Positions 1 to 15,760 of a stretch of 64,000 nucleotides of DNA are shown here, in pieces. The position numbers and the translations under genes were made by a program. Position 1 is the stretch's first letter. Each line of letters begins with the position of its first letter. Source of the DNA: Siphonodentalium dalli (lineage: Eukaryota; Mollusca; Scaphopoda; Gadilida; Siphonodentaliidae); contig CP136068.1 in NCBI GenBank assembly GCA_032622095.1, positions 187,107,309 to 187,171,308 on the forward strand. The letters are read 5' to 3'. The notes under the pieces are model-generated. The model was given only the letters and a program-made list of their open reading frames with translations. It ran no database searches and was not told where the DNA came from.

Positions 1-699
1 CCAAGGCTACTTCATCGGTCGTTTTCTATACATAACGCGGAATAATACGTCAACCAAGACAACTTCATTGGTCGTTTTCTATACATAACGCGGAATAACA
101 AGTCAACCGAGGTAACTTCATCTATCGTTTTCTATACATAACGCGGAATAATACGTCAACCAAGGCAACTTCATCTATCGTTTTCTATACATAACGCGGA
201 ATAATACGTCAACCAAGGCAACTTCATCGGTCGTTTTCTATAAATAACGCGGAATAATAAGTCAACCAAGGCAACTTCATCGGCCGTTTTCTATACATAA
301 CGCGGAATAATACGTCAACCGAGGTAACTTCATCGGTCGTTTTCTATACATAACGCGGAATAATAAGTCAACCAAGGCAACTTCATCTATCGTTTTCTAT
401 ACATAACGCGGAATAACACGTCAACCGAGGCAACTTCATCGGTCGTTTTCTATGCATAACGCGGAATAATAAGTCAACCGAGGCAACTTCATCGGTCGTT
501 TTCTATACATAACGCGGAATAACAAGTCAACCGAGACAACTTCATCTATCGTTTTCAATACATAACGCGGAATAACAAGTCAACCAAGGCAACTTCATCT
601 ATCGTTTTCTATACATAACGCGGAATAATACGTCAACCGAGGCAACTTCATCGGTCGTTTTCTATACATAACGCGGAATAACAAGTCAACCGAGGCAAC

Positions 700-3600
700 T
701 TCATCGGTCGTTTTCTAAACATAACGCGGAATAACAAGTCAACCGAGGTAACTTCATCTATCGTTTTCTATACATAACGCGGAATAACAAGTCAACCGAG
801 GTAACTTCATCGGTCGTTTTCTATACATAACGCGGAATAACAAGTCAACCGAGGCAACTTCATCGGTCGTTTTCTATACATAACGCGGAATAACAAGTCA
901 ACCGAGGTAACTTCATCTATCGTTTTCTATACATAACGCGGAATAATAAGTCAACTGATGTAACTTCATCTATCGTTTTCTATACATAACGCGGAATAAT
1001 AAGTCAACCGAGGTAACTTCATCTATCCTTGTCTATACATAACGCGGAATAACAAGTCAACCAAGGCAACTTCATCGGTCGTTTTCTATACATAACGCGG
1101 AATAACAAGTCAACCGAGGTAACTTCATCTATCCTTTTCTATACATAACGCGGAATAATAAGTCAACCAAGGCAACTTCATCGGCCGTTTTCTATACATA
1201 ACGCGGAATAATACGTCAACCGAGGTAACTTCATCTATCGTTTTCTATACATAACGCGGAATAATACGTCAACCGAGGTAACTTCATCTATCCTTTTCTA
1301 TACATAACGCGGAATAACAAGTCAACCGAGGTAACTTCATCTATCGTTTTCTATACATAACGCGGAATAAAAAGTCAACCAAGGCAACTTCATTGGCCGT
1401 TTTCTAAACATAACGCGGAATAATACGTCAACCGAGGTAACTTCATCTATCGTTTTCTATACATAACGCGGAATAACAAGTCAACCGAGGTAACTTCATC
1501 TATCGTTTTCTATACATAACGCGGAATAACAAGTCAACCGAGGTAACTTCATCTATCGTTTTCTATACATAACGCGGAATAATAAGTCAACCAAGGCAAC
1601 TTCATCGGCCGTTTTCTAACCATAACGCGGAATAATACGTCAACCGAGGTATCTTCATCTATCGTTTTCTATACATAACGCGGAATAACAAGTCAACCGA
1701 GGTAACTTCATCTATCGTTTTCTATACATAACGCGGAATAACAAGTCAACCAAGGCAACTTCATCTATCGTTTTCTATACATAACGCGGAATAATACGTC
1801 AACCGAGGCAACTTCATCGGTCGTTTTCTATGCATAACGCGGAATAATAAGTCAACCGATGCAACTTCATCGGTCGTTTTCTATACATAACGCGGAATAA
1901 CAAGTCAACCGAGGCAACTTCATCTATCGTTTTCTATTCATAACGCGGAATAACAAGTCAACCAAGGCAACTTCATCGGTCGTTTTCTATACATAACGCG
2001 GAATAACAAGTCAACCGAGGCAACTTCATCGGTCGTTTTCTATACATAACGCGGAATAACAAGTCAACCGAGGCAACTTCATCGGTCGTTTTCTATACAT
2101 AACGCGGAATAACAAGTCAACCGAGGTAACTTCATCGGTCGTTTTCTATACATAACGCGAAATAACAAGTCAACCGAGGCAACTTCATCGGTCGTTTTCT
2201 ATACATAACGCGGAATAATAAGTCAACCGAGGTAACTTCATCTATCGTTTTCTATACATAACGCGGAATAACAAGTCAACCGAGGTAACTTCATCGGTCG
2301 TTTTCTATACATAACGCGGAATAACAAATCAACCGAGGCAACTTCATCGGTCGTTTTCTATACATAACGCGGAATAACAAGTCAACCGAGGTAACTTCAT
2401 CTATCGTTTTCTATACATAACGCGGAATAATAAGTCAACTGATGTAACTTCATCTATCGTTTTCTATACATAACGCGGAATAATTAGTCAACAGAGGTAA
2501 CTTCATCTATCCTTTTCTATACATAACGCGGAATAAAAAGTCAACCGAGGTAACTTCATCGGTCGTTTTCTATACATAACGCGGAATAATACGTCAACCA
2601 AGGCAACTTCATCGGTCGTTTTCTATACATAACGCGGAATAATACGTCAACCGAGTCAACTTCATCGGTCGTTTTCTATACATAACGCGGAATAACAAGT
2701 CAACCGAGGCAACTTCATCGGTCGTTTTCTATACATAACGCGGAATAACAAGTTAACCGAGGTAACTTCATCTATCGTTTTCTATACATAACGCGGAATA
2801 ACAATCAACCGAGGTAACTTCATCTATCGTTTTCTATACATAACGCGGAATAACAAGTCAACCGAGGTAACTTCATCGGTCGTTTTCTATACATAACGCG
2901 GAATAACAAGTCAACCGAGGCAACTTCATCGGTCGTTTTCTATACATAACGCGGAATAACAAGTCAACCGAGGTAACTTCATTGGTCGTTTTCTATACAT
3001 AACGCGAAATAACAAGTCAACCGATGTAACTTCATCTATCGTTTTCTATACATAACGCGGAATAATAAGTCAACAGAGGTAACATCATCTATCCTTTTCT
3101 ATACATAACGCGGAATAAAAAGTCAACCGAGGTAACTTCATCGGTCGTTTTCTATACATAACGCGGAATAATACGTCAACCAAGGCAACTTCATCGGTCG
3201 TTTTCTATACATAACGCGGAATAATACGTCAACCGAGGCAACTTCATCGGTCGTTTTCTATACATAACGCGGAATAACAAGTCAACCGAGGCAACTTCAT
3301 CGGTCGTTTTCTATACATAACGCGGAATAACAAGTTAACCGAGGTAACTTCATCTATCGTTTTCTATACATAACGCGGAATAACAAGTCAACCGAGGTAA
3401 CTTCATCGGTCGTTTTCTATACATAACGCGGAATAACAAGTCAACCGAGGCAACTTCATCGGTCGTTTTCTATACATAACGCGGAATAACAAGTCAACCG
3501 AGGTAACTTCATCTATCGTTTTCTATACATAACGCGGAATAATAAGTCAACTGATGTAACTTCATCTATCGTTTTCTATACATAACGCGGAATAAAAAGT

Positions 3601-6600
3601 CAACCGAGGTAACTTCATCTATCCTTTTCTATACATAACGCGGAATAACAAGTCAACCGAGGTAACTTCAACTATCGTTTTCTATACATAACGCGGAATA
3701 ATAAGTCAACTGATGTAACTTCATCTATCGTTTTCTATACATAACGCGGAATAAAAAGTCAACCGAGGTAACTTCATCTATCCTTTTCTATACATAACGC
3801 GGAATAACAAGTCAACCGAGGTAACTTCATCTATCGTTTTCTATACATAACGCGGAATAACAAGTCAACCGAGGTAACTTCATCTATCGTTTTCTATACA
3901 TAACGCGGAATAATAAGTCAACCAAGGCAACTTCATCGGCCGTTTTCTATACATAACGCGGAATAATACGTCAACCGAGGTAACTTCATCTATCGTTTTC
4001 TATACATAACGCGGAATAACAAGTCAACCGAGGTAAGTTCATCTATCCTGTTCTATACATAACGCGGAATAACAAGTCAACCGAGGTAACTTCATCTATC
4101 GTTTTCTATACATAACGCGGAATAATACGTCAACCAAGGCAACTTCGTCGGTTGTTTTCTATACATAACGCGGAATAATACGTCAACCGAGGCAACTTCA
4201 TCTATCGTGTTCTATACATAACGCGGAATAATACGTCAACCAAGGCAACTTCATCGATCGTTTTCTATACATAACGCGGAATAACAAGTCAACCAAGGCA
4301 ACTTCATCGGTCGTTTTCTATACATAACGCGGAATAATAAGTCAACCGAGGCAACTTCATCGGTCGTTTTCTAAACATAACGCGGAATAACAAGTCAACC
4401 GAGGTAACTTCATCTATCGTTTTCTATACATAACGCGGAATAACAAGTCAACCGAGGTAACTTCATCGGTCGTTTTCTATACATAACGCGGAATAACAAG
4501 TCAACCGAGGCAACTTCATCGGTCGTTTTCTATACATAACGCGGAATAACAAGTCAACCGAGGTAACTTCATCTATCGTTTTCTATACATAACGCGGAAT
4601 AATAAGTCAACTGATGTAACTTCATCTATCGTTTTCTATACATAACGCGGAATAATAAGTCAACCGAGGTAACTTCATCTATCCTTGTCTATACATAACG
4701 CGGAATAACAAGTCAACCAAGGCAACTTCATCGATCGTTTTCTATACATAACGCGGAATAACAAGTCAACCGAGGTAACTTCATCTATCCTTTTCTATAC
4801 ATAACGCGGAATAATAAGTCAACCAAGGCAACTTCATCGGCCGTTTTCTATACATAACGCGGAATAATACGTCAACCGAGGTAACTTCATCTATCGTTTT
4901 CTATACATAACGCGGAATAAAAAGTCAACCGAGGTAACTTCATCTATCCTTTTCTATACATAACGCGGAATAACAAGTCAACCGAGGTAACTTCATCTAT
5001 CGTTTTCTATACATAACGCGGAATAACAAGTCAACCGAGGTAACTTCATCTATCGTTTTCTATACATAACGCGGAATAATAAGTCAACCAAGGCAACTTC
5101 ATCGGCCGTTTTCTATACATAACGCGGAATAATACGTCAACCGAGGTAACTTCATCTATCGTTTTCTATACATAACGCGGAATAACAAGTCAACCGAGGT
5201 AAGTTCATCTATCCTGTTCTATACATAACGCGGAATAACAAGTCAACCGAGGTAACTTCATCTATCGTTTTCTATACATAACGCGGAATAATACGTCAAC
5301 CAAGGCAACTTCGTCGGTTGTTTTCTATACATAACGCGGAATAATACGTCAACCGAGGCAACTTCATCTATCGTGTTCTATACATAACGCGGAATAATAC
5401 GTCAACCAAGGCAACTTCATCGATCGTTTTCTATACATAACGCGGAATAACAAGTCAACCAAGGCAACTTCATCGGTCGTTTTCTATACATAACGCGGAA
5501 TAATAAGTCAACCGAGGCAACTTCATCGGTCGTTTTCTAAACATAACGCGGAATAACAAGTCAACCGAGGTAACTTCATCTATCGTTTTCTATACATAAC
5601 GCGGAATAACAAGTCAACCGAGGTAACTTCATCGGTCGTTTTCTATACATAACGCGGAATAACAAGTCAACCGAGGCAACTTCATCGGTCGTTTTCTATA
5701 CATAACGCGGAATAACAAGTCAACCGAGGTAACTTCATCTATCGTTTTCTATACATAACGCGGAATAATAAGTCAACTGATGTAACTTCATCTATCGTTT
5801 TCTATACATAACGCGGAATAATAAGTCAACCGAGGTAACTTCATCTATCCTTGTCTATACATAACGCGGAATAACAAGTCAACCAAGGCAACTTCATCGA
5901 TCGTTTTCTATACATAACGCGGAATAACAAGTCAACCGAGGTAACTTCATCTATCCTTTTCTATACATAACGCGGAATAATAAGTCAACCAAGGCAACTT
6001 CATCGGCCGTTTTCTATACATAACGCGGAATAATACGTCAACCGAGGTAACTTCATCTATCGTTTTCTATACATAACGCGGAATAATACGTCAACCGAGG
6101 TAACTTCATCTATCCTTTTCTATACATAACGCGGAATAACAAGTCAACCGAGGTAACTTCATCTATCGTTTTCTATACATAACGCGGAATAAAAAGTCAA
6201 CCAAGGCAACTTCATTGGCCGTTTTCTAAACATAACGCGGAATAATACGTCAACCGAGGTAACTTCATCTATCGTTTTCTATACATAACGCGGAATAACA
6301 AGTCAACCGAGGTAACTTCATCTATCGTTTTCTATACATAACGCGGAATAACAAGTCAACCGAGGTAACTTCATCTATCGTTTTCTATACATAACGCGGA
6401 ATAATAAGTCAACCAAGGCAACTTCATCGGCCGTTTTCTAACCATAACGCGGAATAATACGTCAACCGAGGTATCTTCATCTATCGTTTTCTATACATAA
6501 CGCGGAATAACAAGTCAACCGAGGTAACTTCATCTATCGTTTTCTATACATAACGCGGAATAACAAGTCAACCAAGGCAACTTCATCTATCGTTTTCTAT

Positions 6601-9600
6601 ACATAACGCGGAATAATACGTCAACCGAGGCAACTTCATCGGTCGTTTTCTATGCATAACGCGGAATAATAAGTCAACCGATGCAACTTCATCGGTCGTT
6701 TTCTATACATAACGCGGAATAACAAGTCAACCGAGGCAACTTCATCTATCGTTTTCTATTCATAACGCGGAATAACAAGTCAACCAAGGCAACTTCATCG
6801 GTCGTTTTCTATACATAACGCGGAATAACAAGTCAACCGAGGCAACTTCATCGGTCGTTTTCTATACATAACGCGGAATAACAAGTCAACCGAGGCAACT
6901 TCATCGGTCGTTTTCTATACATAACGCGGAATAACAAGTCAACCGAGGTAACTTCATCGGTCGTTTTCTATACATAACGCGAAATAACAAGTCAACCGAG
7001 GCAACTTCATCGGTCGTTTTCTATACATAACGCGGAATAATAAGTCAACCGAGGTAACTTCATCTATCGTTTTCTATACATAACGCGGAATAACAAGTCA
7101 ACCGAGGTAACTTCATCGGTCGTTTTCTATACATAACGCGGAATAACAAATCAACCGAGGCAACTTCATCGGTCGTTTTCTATACATAACGCGGAATAAC
7201 AAGTCAACCGAGGTAACTTCATCTATCGTTTTCTATACATAACGCGGAATAATAAGTCAACTGATGTAACTTCATCTATCGTTTTCTATACATAACGCGG
7301 AATAATTAGTCAACAGAGGTAACTTCATCTATCCTTTTCTATACATAACGCGGAATAAAAAGTCAACCGAGGTAACTTCATCGGTCGTTTTCTATACATA
7401 ACGCGGAATAATACGTCAACCAAGGCAACTTCATCGGTCGTTTTCTATACATAACGCGGAATAATACGTCAACCGAGTCAACTTCATCGGTCGTTTTCTA
7501 TACATAACGCGGAATAACAAGTCAACCGAGGCAACTTCATCGGTCGTTTTCTATACATAACGCGGAATAACAAGTTAACCGAGGTAACTTCATCTATCGT
7601 TTTCTATACATAACGCGGAATAACAATCAACCGAGGTAACTTCATCTATCGTTTTCTATACATAACGCGGAATAACAAGTCAACCGAGGTAACTTCATCG
7701 GTCGTTTTCTATACATAACGCGGAATAACAAGTCAACCGAGGCAACTTCATCGGTCGTTTTCTATACATAACGCGGAATAACAAGTCAACCGAGGTAACT
7801 TCATTGGTCGTTTTCTATACATAACGCGAAATAACAAGTCAACCGATGTAACTTCATCTATCGTTTTCTATACATAACGCGGAATAATAAGTCAACAGAG
7901 GTAACATCATCTATCCTTTTCTATACATAACGCGGAATAAAAAGTCAACCGAGGTAACTTCATCGGTCGTTTTCTATACATAACGCGGAATAATACGTCA
8001 ACCAAGGCAACTTCATCGGTCGTTTTCTATACATAACGCGGAATAATACGTCAACCGAGGCAACTTCATCGGTCGTTTTCTATACATAACGCGGAATAAC
8101 AAGTCAACCGAGGCAACTTCATCGGTCGTTTTCTATACATAACGCGGAATAACAAGTTAACCGAGGTAACTTCATCTATCGTTTTCTATACATAACGCGG
8201 AATAACAAGTCAACCGAGGTAACTTCATCGGTCGTTTTCTATACATAACGCGGAATAACAAGTCAACCGAGGCAACTTCATCGGTCGTTTTCTATACATA
8301 ACGCGGAATAACAAGTCAACCGAGGTAACTTCATCTATCGTTTTCTATACATAACGCGGAATAATAAGTCAACTGATGTAACTTCATCTATCGTTTTCTA
8401 TACATAACGCGGAATAAAAAGTCAACCGAGGTAACTTCATCTATCCTTTTCTATACATAACGCGGAATAACAAGTCAACCGAGGTAACTTCAACTATCGT
8501 TTTCTATACATAACGCGGAATAATAAGTCAACTGATGTAACTTCATCTATCGTTTTCTATACATAACGCGGAATAAAAAGTCAACCGAGGTAACTTCATC
8601 TATCCTTTTCTATACATAACGCGGAATAACAAGTCAACCGAGGTAACTTCATCTATCGTTTTCTATACATAACGCGGAATAACAAGTCAACCGAGGTAAC
8701 TTCATCTATCGTTTTCTATACATAACGCGGAATAATAAGTCAACCAAGGCAACTTCATCGGCCGTTTTCTATACATAACGCGGAATAATACGTCAACCGA
8801 GGTAACTTCATCTATCGTTTTCTATACATAACGCGGAATAACAAGTCAACCGAGGTAAGTTCATCTATCCTGTTCTATACATAACGCGGAATAACAAGTC
8901 AACCGAGGTAACTTCATCTATCGTTTTCTATACATAACGCGGAATAATACGTCAACCAAGGCAACTTCGTCGGTTGTTTTCTATACATAACGCGGAATAA
9001 TACGTCAACCGAGGCAACTTCATCTATCGTGTTCTATACATAACGCGGAATAATACGTCAACCAAGGCAACTTCATCGATCGTTTTCTATACATAACGCG
9101 GAATAACAAGTCAACCAAGGCAACTTCATCGGTCGTTTTCTATACATAACGCGGAATAATAAGTCAACCGAGGCAACTTCATCGGTCGTTTTCTATACAT
9201 AACGCGGAATAATACGTCTACCGAGGCAACTTCATCGGTCGTTTTCTATACATAACGCGGAATAACAAGTCAACCGAGGTAACTTCATCGGTCGTTTTCT
9301 ATACATAACGCGGAATAATAAGTCAACCGAGGTAACTTCATCGGTCGTTTTCTATACATAACGCGGAATAATACGTCTACCGAGGCAACTTCATCGGTCG
9401 TTTTCTATACATAACGCGGAATAACAAGTCAACCGAGGTAACTTCATCGGTCGTTTTCTATACATAACGCGGAATAATAAGTCAACCGAGGTAACTTCAT
9501 CGGTCGTTTTCTATACATAACGCGGAATAATACGACAACCGAGGCAACTTCATCTATCGTTTTCTATACATAACGCGGAATAACAACACAACCGAGGCAA

Positions 9601-12600
9601 CTTCATCTATCGTTTTCTATACATAACGCGGAATAATACGTCAACCAAGGCAACTTCATCGGTCGTTTTCTATACATAACGCGGAATAACAAGTCAACCA
9701 AGGCAACTTCATCGGTCGGTTTCTATACATAACGCGGAATAACAAGTCAACCGAGGCAACTTCATCGGTCGTTTTCTATACATAACGCGGAATAATACGT
9801 CAACCGAGGCAACTTCATCGCTCGTTTTCTATACATAACGCGGAATAACAAGTCAACCAAGGCAACTTCATCGGTCGTTTTCTATACATAACGCGGAATA
9901 ATACGTCAACCGAGGCAACTTCATCGGTCGTTTTCTATACATAACGCGGAATAACAAGTCAACCGAGGCAACTTCATCGGTCGTTTTCTATACATAACGC
10001 GGAATAATACGTCAACCAAGGCAACTTCATCGGTCGTTTTCTATACATAACGCGGAATAACAAGTCAACCGAGGCAACTTCATCGGTCGTTTTCTATACA
10101 TAACGCGGAATAATACGACAACCGAGGCAACTTCATCGGTCGTTTTCTATACATAACGCGGAATAACAAGTCAACCGAGGCAACTTCATCGGTCGTTTTC
10201 TATACATAACGCGGAATAACAAGTCAACCGAGGCAACTTCAATCGGTCGTTTTCTATACATAACGCGGAATAGCAAGTCAACCGAGGCAACTTCATCGGT
10301 CGTTTTCTATACATAACGCGGAATATCAAGTCAACCGAGACAACTTCATCGGTCGTTTTCTATACATAACGCGGAATAATACGTCAACCAAGGCAACTTC
10401 ATCGGTCGTTTTCTATGCATAACGCGGAATAATAAGTCAACCGAGGCAACTTCATCGGTCGTTTTCTATACATAACGCGGAATAACAAGTCAACCGAGGC
10501 AACTTTATCGGTCGTTTTCTATACATAACGCGAAATAATACGTCAACCAAGGCAACTTCATCTATCGTTTTCTATACATAACGCGGAATAATAAGTCAAC
10601 CGAGGCAACTTCATCGGTCGTTTTCTATACATGACGCGGAATAATACGTCAACCGAGGCAAGTTCATCGGTCGTTTTCTATACATAACGCGGAATAATAA
10701 GTCAACCGAGGTAACTTCATCTATCGTTTTCTATACATAACGCGGAATAAAAAGTCAACCGAGGTAACTTCATCTATCCTTTTCTATACATAACGCGGAA
10801 TAACAAGTCAACCGAGGTAACTTCATCTATCGTTTTCTATACATAACGCGGAATAACAAGTCAACCGAGGTAACTTCATCTATCGTTTTCTGTACATAAC
10901 GCGGAATAACAAGTCAACCGAGGTAACTTCATCTATCGTTTTCTATACATAACGCGGAATAATAAGTCAACCGAGGTAACTTCATCTATCCTTGTCTATA
11001 CATAACGCGGAATAACAAGTCAACCAAGGCAACTTCATCGGTCGTTTTCTATACATAACGCGGAATAACAAGTCAACCGAGGTAACTTCATCTATCCTTT
11101 TCTATACATAACGCGGAATAATAAGTCAACCAAGGCAACTTCATCGGCCGTTTTCTATACATAACGCGGAATAATACGTCAACCGAGGTAACTTCATCTA
11201 TCGTTTTCTATACATAACGCGGAATAATACGTCAACCGAGGTAACTTCATCTATCCTTTTCTATACATAACGCGGAATAACAAGTCAACCGAGGTAACTT
11301 CATCTATCGTTTTCTATACATAACGCGGAATAAAAAGTCAACCAAGGCAACTTCATTGGCCGTTTTCTAAACATAACGCGGAATAATACGTCAACCGAGG
11401 TAACTTCATCTATCGTTTTCTATACATAACGCGGAATAACAAGTCAACCGAGGTAACTTCATCTATCGTTTTCTATACATAACGCGGAATAACAAGTCAA
11501 CCGAGGTAACTTCATCTATCGTTTTCTATACATAACGCGGAATAATAAGTCAACCAAGGCAACTTCATCGGCCGTTTTCTAACCATAACGCGGAATAATA
11601 CGTCAACCGAGGTATCTTCATCTATCGTTTTCTATACATAACGCGGAATAACAAGTCAACCGAGGTAACTTCATCTATCGTTTTCTATACATAACGCGGA
11701 ATAACAAGTCAACCAAGGCAACTTCATCTATCGTTTTCTATACATAACGCGGAATAATACGTCAACCGAGGCAACTTCATCGGTCGTTTTCTATGCATAA
11801 CGCGGAATAATAAGTCAACCGATGCAACTTCATCGGTCGTTTTCTATACATAACGCGGAATAACAAGTCAACCGAGGCAACTTCATCTATCGTTTTCTAT
11901 TCATAACGCGGAATAACAAGTCAACCAAGGCAACTTCATCGGTCGTTTTCTATACATAACGCGGAATAACAAGTCAACCGAGGCAACTTCATCGGTCGTT
12001 TTCTATACATAACGCGGAATAACAAGTCAACCGAGGCAACTTCATCGGTCGTTTTCTATACATAACGCGGAATAACAAGTCAACCGAGGTAACTTCATCG
12101 GTCGTTTTCTATACATAACGCGAAATAACAAGTCAACCGAGGCAACTTCATCGGTCGTTTTCTATACATAACGCGGAATAATAAGTCAACCGAGGTAACT
12201 TCATCTATCGTTTTCTATACATAACGCGGAATAACAAGTCAACCGAGGTAACTTCATCGGTCGTTTTCTATACATAACGCGGAATAACAAATCAACCGAG
12301 GCAACTTCATCGGTCGTTTTCTATACATAACGCGGAATAACAAGTCAACCGAGGTAACTTCATCTATCGTTTTCTATACATAACGCGGAATAATAAGTCA
12401 ACTGATGTAACTTCATCTATCGTTTTCTATACATAACGCGGAATAATTAGTCAACAGAGGTAACTTCATCTATCCTTTTCTATACATAACGCGGAATAAA
12501 AAGTCAACCGAGGTAACTTCATCGGTCGTTTTCTATACATAACGCGGAATAATACGTCAACCAAGGCAACTTCATCGGTCGTTTTCTATACATAACGCGG

Positions 12601-15600
12601 AATAATACGTCAACCGAGTCAACTTCATCGGTCGTTTTCTATACATAACGCGGAATAACAAGTCAACCGAGGCAACTTCATCGGTCGTTTTCTATACATA
12701 ACGCGGAATAACAAGTTAACCGAGGTAACTTCATCTATCGTTTTCTATACATAACGCGGAATAACAATCAACCGAGGTAACTTCATCTATCGTTTTCTAT
12801 ACATAACGCGGAATAACAAGTCAACCGAGGTAACTTCATCGGTCGTTTTCTATACATAACGCGGAATAACAAGTCAACCGAGGCAACTTCATCGGTCGTT
12901 TTCTATACATAACGCGGAATAACAAGTCAACCGAGGTAACTTCATTGGTCGTTTTCTATACATAACGCGAAATAACAAGTCAACCGATGTAACTTCATCT
13001 ATCGTTTTCTATACATAACGCGGAATAATAAGTCAACAGAGGTAACATCATCTATCCTTTTCTATACATAACGCGGAATAAAAAGTCAACCGAGGTAACT
13101 TCATCGGTCGTTTTCTATACATAACGCGGAATAATACGTCAAACAAGGCAACTTCATCGGTCGTTTTCTATACATAACGCGGAATAATACGTCAACCGAG
13201 GCAACTTCATCGGTCGTTTTCTATACATAACGCGGAATAACAAGTCAACCGAGGCAACTTCATCGGTCGTTTTCTATACATAACGCGGAATAACAAGTTA
13301 ACCGAGGTAACTTCATCTATCGTTTTCTATACATAACGCGGAATAACAAGTCAACCGAGGTAACTTCATCGGTCGTTTTCTATACATAACGCGGAATAAA
13401 AAGTCAACCGAGGTAACTTCATCTATCCTTTTCTATACATAACGCGGAATAACAAGTCAACCGAGGTAACTTCAACTATCGTTTTCTATACATAACGCGG
13501 AATAATAAGTCAACTGATGTAACTTCATCTATCGTTTTCTATACATAACGCGGAATAAAAAGTCAACCGAGGTAACTTCATCTATCCTTTTCTATACATA
13601 ACGCGGAATAACAAGTCAACCGAGGTAACTTCATCTATCGTTTTCTATACATAACGCGGAATAACAAGTCAACCGAGGTAACTTCATCTATCGTTTTCTA
13701 TACATAACGCGGAATAATAAGTCAACCAAGGCAACTTCATCGGCCGTTTTCTATACATAACGCGGAATAATACGTCAACCGAGGTAACTTCATCTATCGT
13801 TTTCTATACATAACGCGGAATAACAAGTCAACCGAGGTAAGTTCATCTATCCTGTTCTATACATAACGCGGAATAACAAGTCAACCGAGGTAACTTCATC
13901 TATCGTTTTCTATACATAACGCGGAATAATACGTCAACCAAGGCAACTTCGTCGGTTGTTTTCTATACATAACGCGGAATAATACGTCAACCGAGGCAAC
14001 TTCATCTATCGTGTTCTATACATAACGCGGAATAATACGTCAACCAAGGCAACTTCATCGATCGTTTTCTATACATAACGCGGAATAACAAGTCAACCAA
14101 GGCAACTTCATCGGTCGTTTTCTATACATAACGCGGAATAATAAGTCAACCGAGGCAACTTCATCGGTCGTTTTCTATACATAACGCGGAATAATACGTC
14201 TACCGAGGCAACTTCATCGGTCGTTTTCTATACATAACGCGGAATAACAAGTCAACCGAGGTAACTTCATCGGTCGTTTTCTATACATAACGCGGAATAA
14301 TAAGTCAACCGAGGTAACTTCATCGGTCGTTTTCTATACATAACGCGGAATAATACGACAACCGAGGCAACTTCATCTATCGTTTTCTATACATAACGCG
14401 GAATAACAACACAACCGAGGCAACTTCATCTATCGTTTTCTATACATAACGCGGAATAATACGTCAACCAAGGCAACTTCATCGGTCGTTTTCTATACAT
14501 AACGCGGAATAACAAGTCAACCAAGGCAACTTCATCGGTCGGTTTCTATACATAACGCGGAATAACAAGTCAACCGAGGCAACTTCATCGGTCGTTTTCT
14601 ATACATAACGCGGAATAATACGTCAACCGAGGCAACTTCATCGCTCGTTTTCTATACATAACGCGGAATAACAAGTCAACCAAGGCAACTTCATCGGTCG
14701 TTTTCTATACATAACGCGGAATAATACGTCAACCGAGGCAACTTCATCGGTCGTTTTCTATACATAACGCGGAATAACAAGTCAACCGAGGCAACTTCAT
14801 CGGTCGTTTTCTATACATAACGCGGAATAATACGTCAACCAAGGCAACTTCATCGGTCGTTTTCTATACATAACGCGGAATAACAAGTCAACCGAGGCAA
14901 CTTCATCGGTCGTTTTCTATACATAACGCGGAATAATACGACAACCGAGGCAACTTCATCGGTCGTTTTCTATACATAACGCGGAATAACAAGTCAACCG
15001 AGGCAACTTCATCGGTCGTTTTCTATACATAACGCGGAATAACAAGTCAACCGAGGCAACTTCAATCGGTCGTTTTCTATACATAACGCGGAATAGCAAG
15101 TCAACCGAGGCAACTTCATCGGTCGTTTTCTATACATAACGCGGAATATCAAGTCAACCGAAACAACTTCATCGGTCGTTTTCTATACATAACGCGGAAT
15201 AATACGTCAACCAAGGCAACTTCATCGGTCGTTTTCTATGCATAACGCGGAATAATAAGTCAACCGAGGCAACTTCATCGGTCGTTTTCTATACATAACG
15301 CGGAATAACAAGTCAACCGAGGCAACTTTATCGGTCGTTTTCTATACATAACGCGAAATAATACGTCAACCAAGGCAACTTCATCTATCGTTTTCTATAC
15401 ATAACGCGGAATAATAAGTCAACCGAGGCAACTTCATCGGTCGTTTTCTATACATGACGCGGAATAATACGTCAACCGAGGCAAGTTCATCGGTCGTTTT
15501 CTATACATAACGCGGAATAATAAGTCAACCGAGGTAACTTCATCTATCGTTTTCTATACATAACGCGGAATAAAAAGTCAACCGAGGTAACTTCATCTAT

Positions 15601-15760
15601 CCTTTTCTATACATAACGCGGAATAACAAGTCAACCGAGGTAACTTCATCTATCGTTTTCTATACATAACGCGGAATAACAAGTCAACCGAGGTAACTTC
15701 ATCTATCGTTTTCTGTACATAACGCGGAATAACAAGTCAACCGAGGTAACTTCATCTATC
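700..15760. repeat. Large satellite blocks repeated at 4,822 and 5,141 bp
   Basis: The same order of variant monomers occurs three times. CCTTGTCT lies at 1027, 5849 and 10,990. The CTAACCAT variant lies at 1618, 6440 and 11,581. The 1-bp deletion monomer lies at 2800, 7622 and 12,763. The first step is 4,822 bp (91 monomers minus 1 bp) and the second is 5,141 bp (97 monomers). In the third copy two separate losses of 159 bp (3 monomers) shorten the spacing to 4,982 and then 4,823 bp. This indicates recent unequal exchange of 5-kb blocks. Confidence 0.88.
3730..6061. repeat. Tandem duplication of a 1,166-bp (22-monomer) block in the satellite
   Basis: Variant monomers are paired exactly 1,166 bp apart, which is 22 x 53: GTAAGTTC at 4034 and 5200, CTAAACAT at 4371 and 5537, and CCTTGTCT at 4683 and 5849. 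Agreement of neighbouring variants fades left of about 3,730 and right of about 6,061, giving two adjacent copies. Block edges are estimates to within one or two monomers. Confidence 0.85.
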
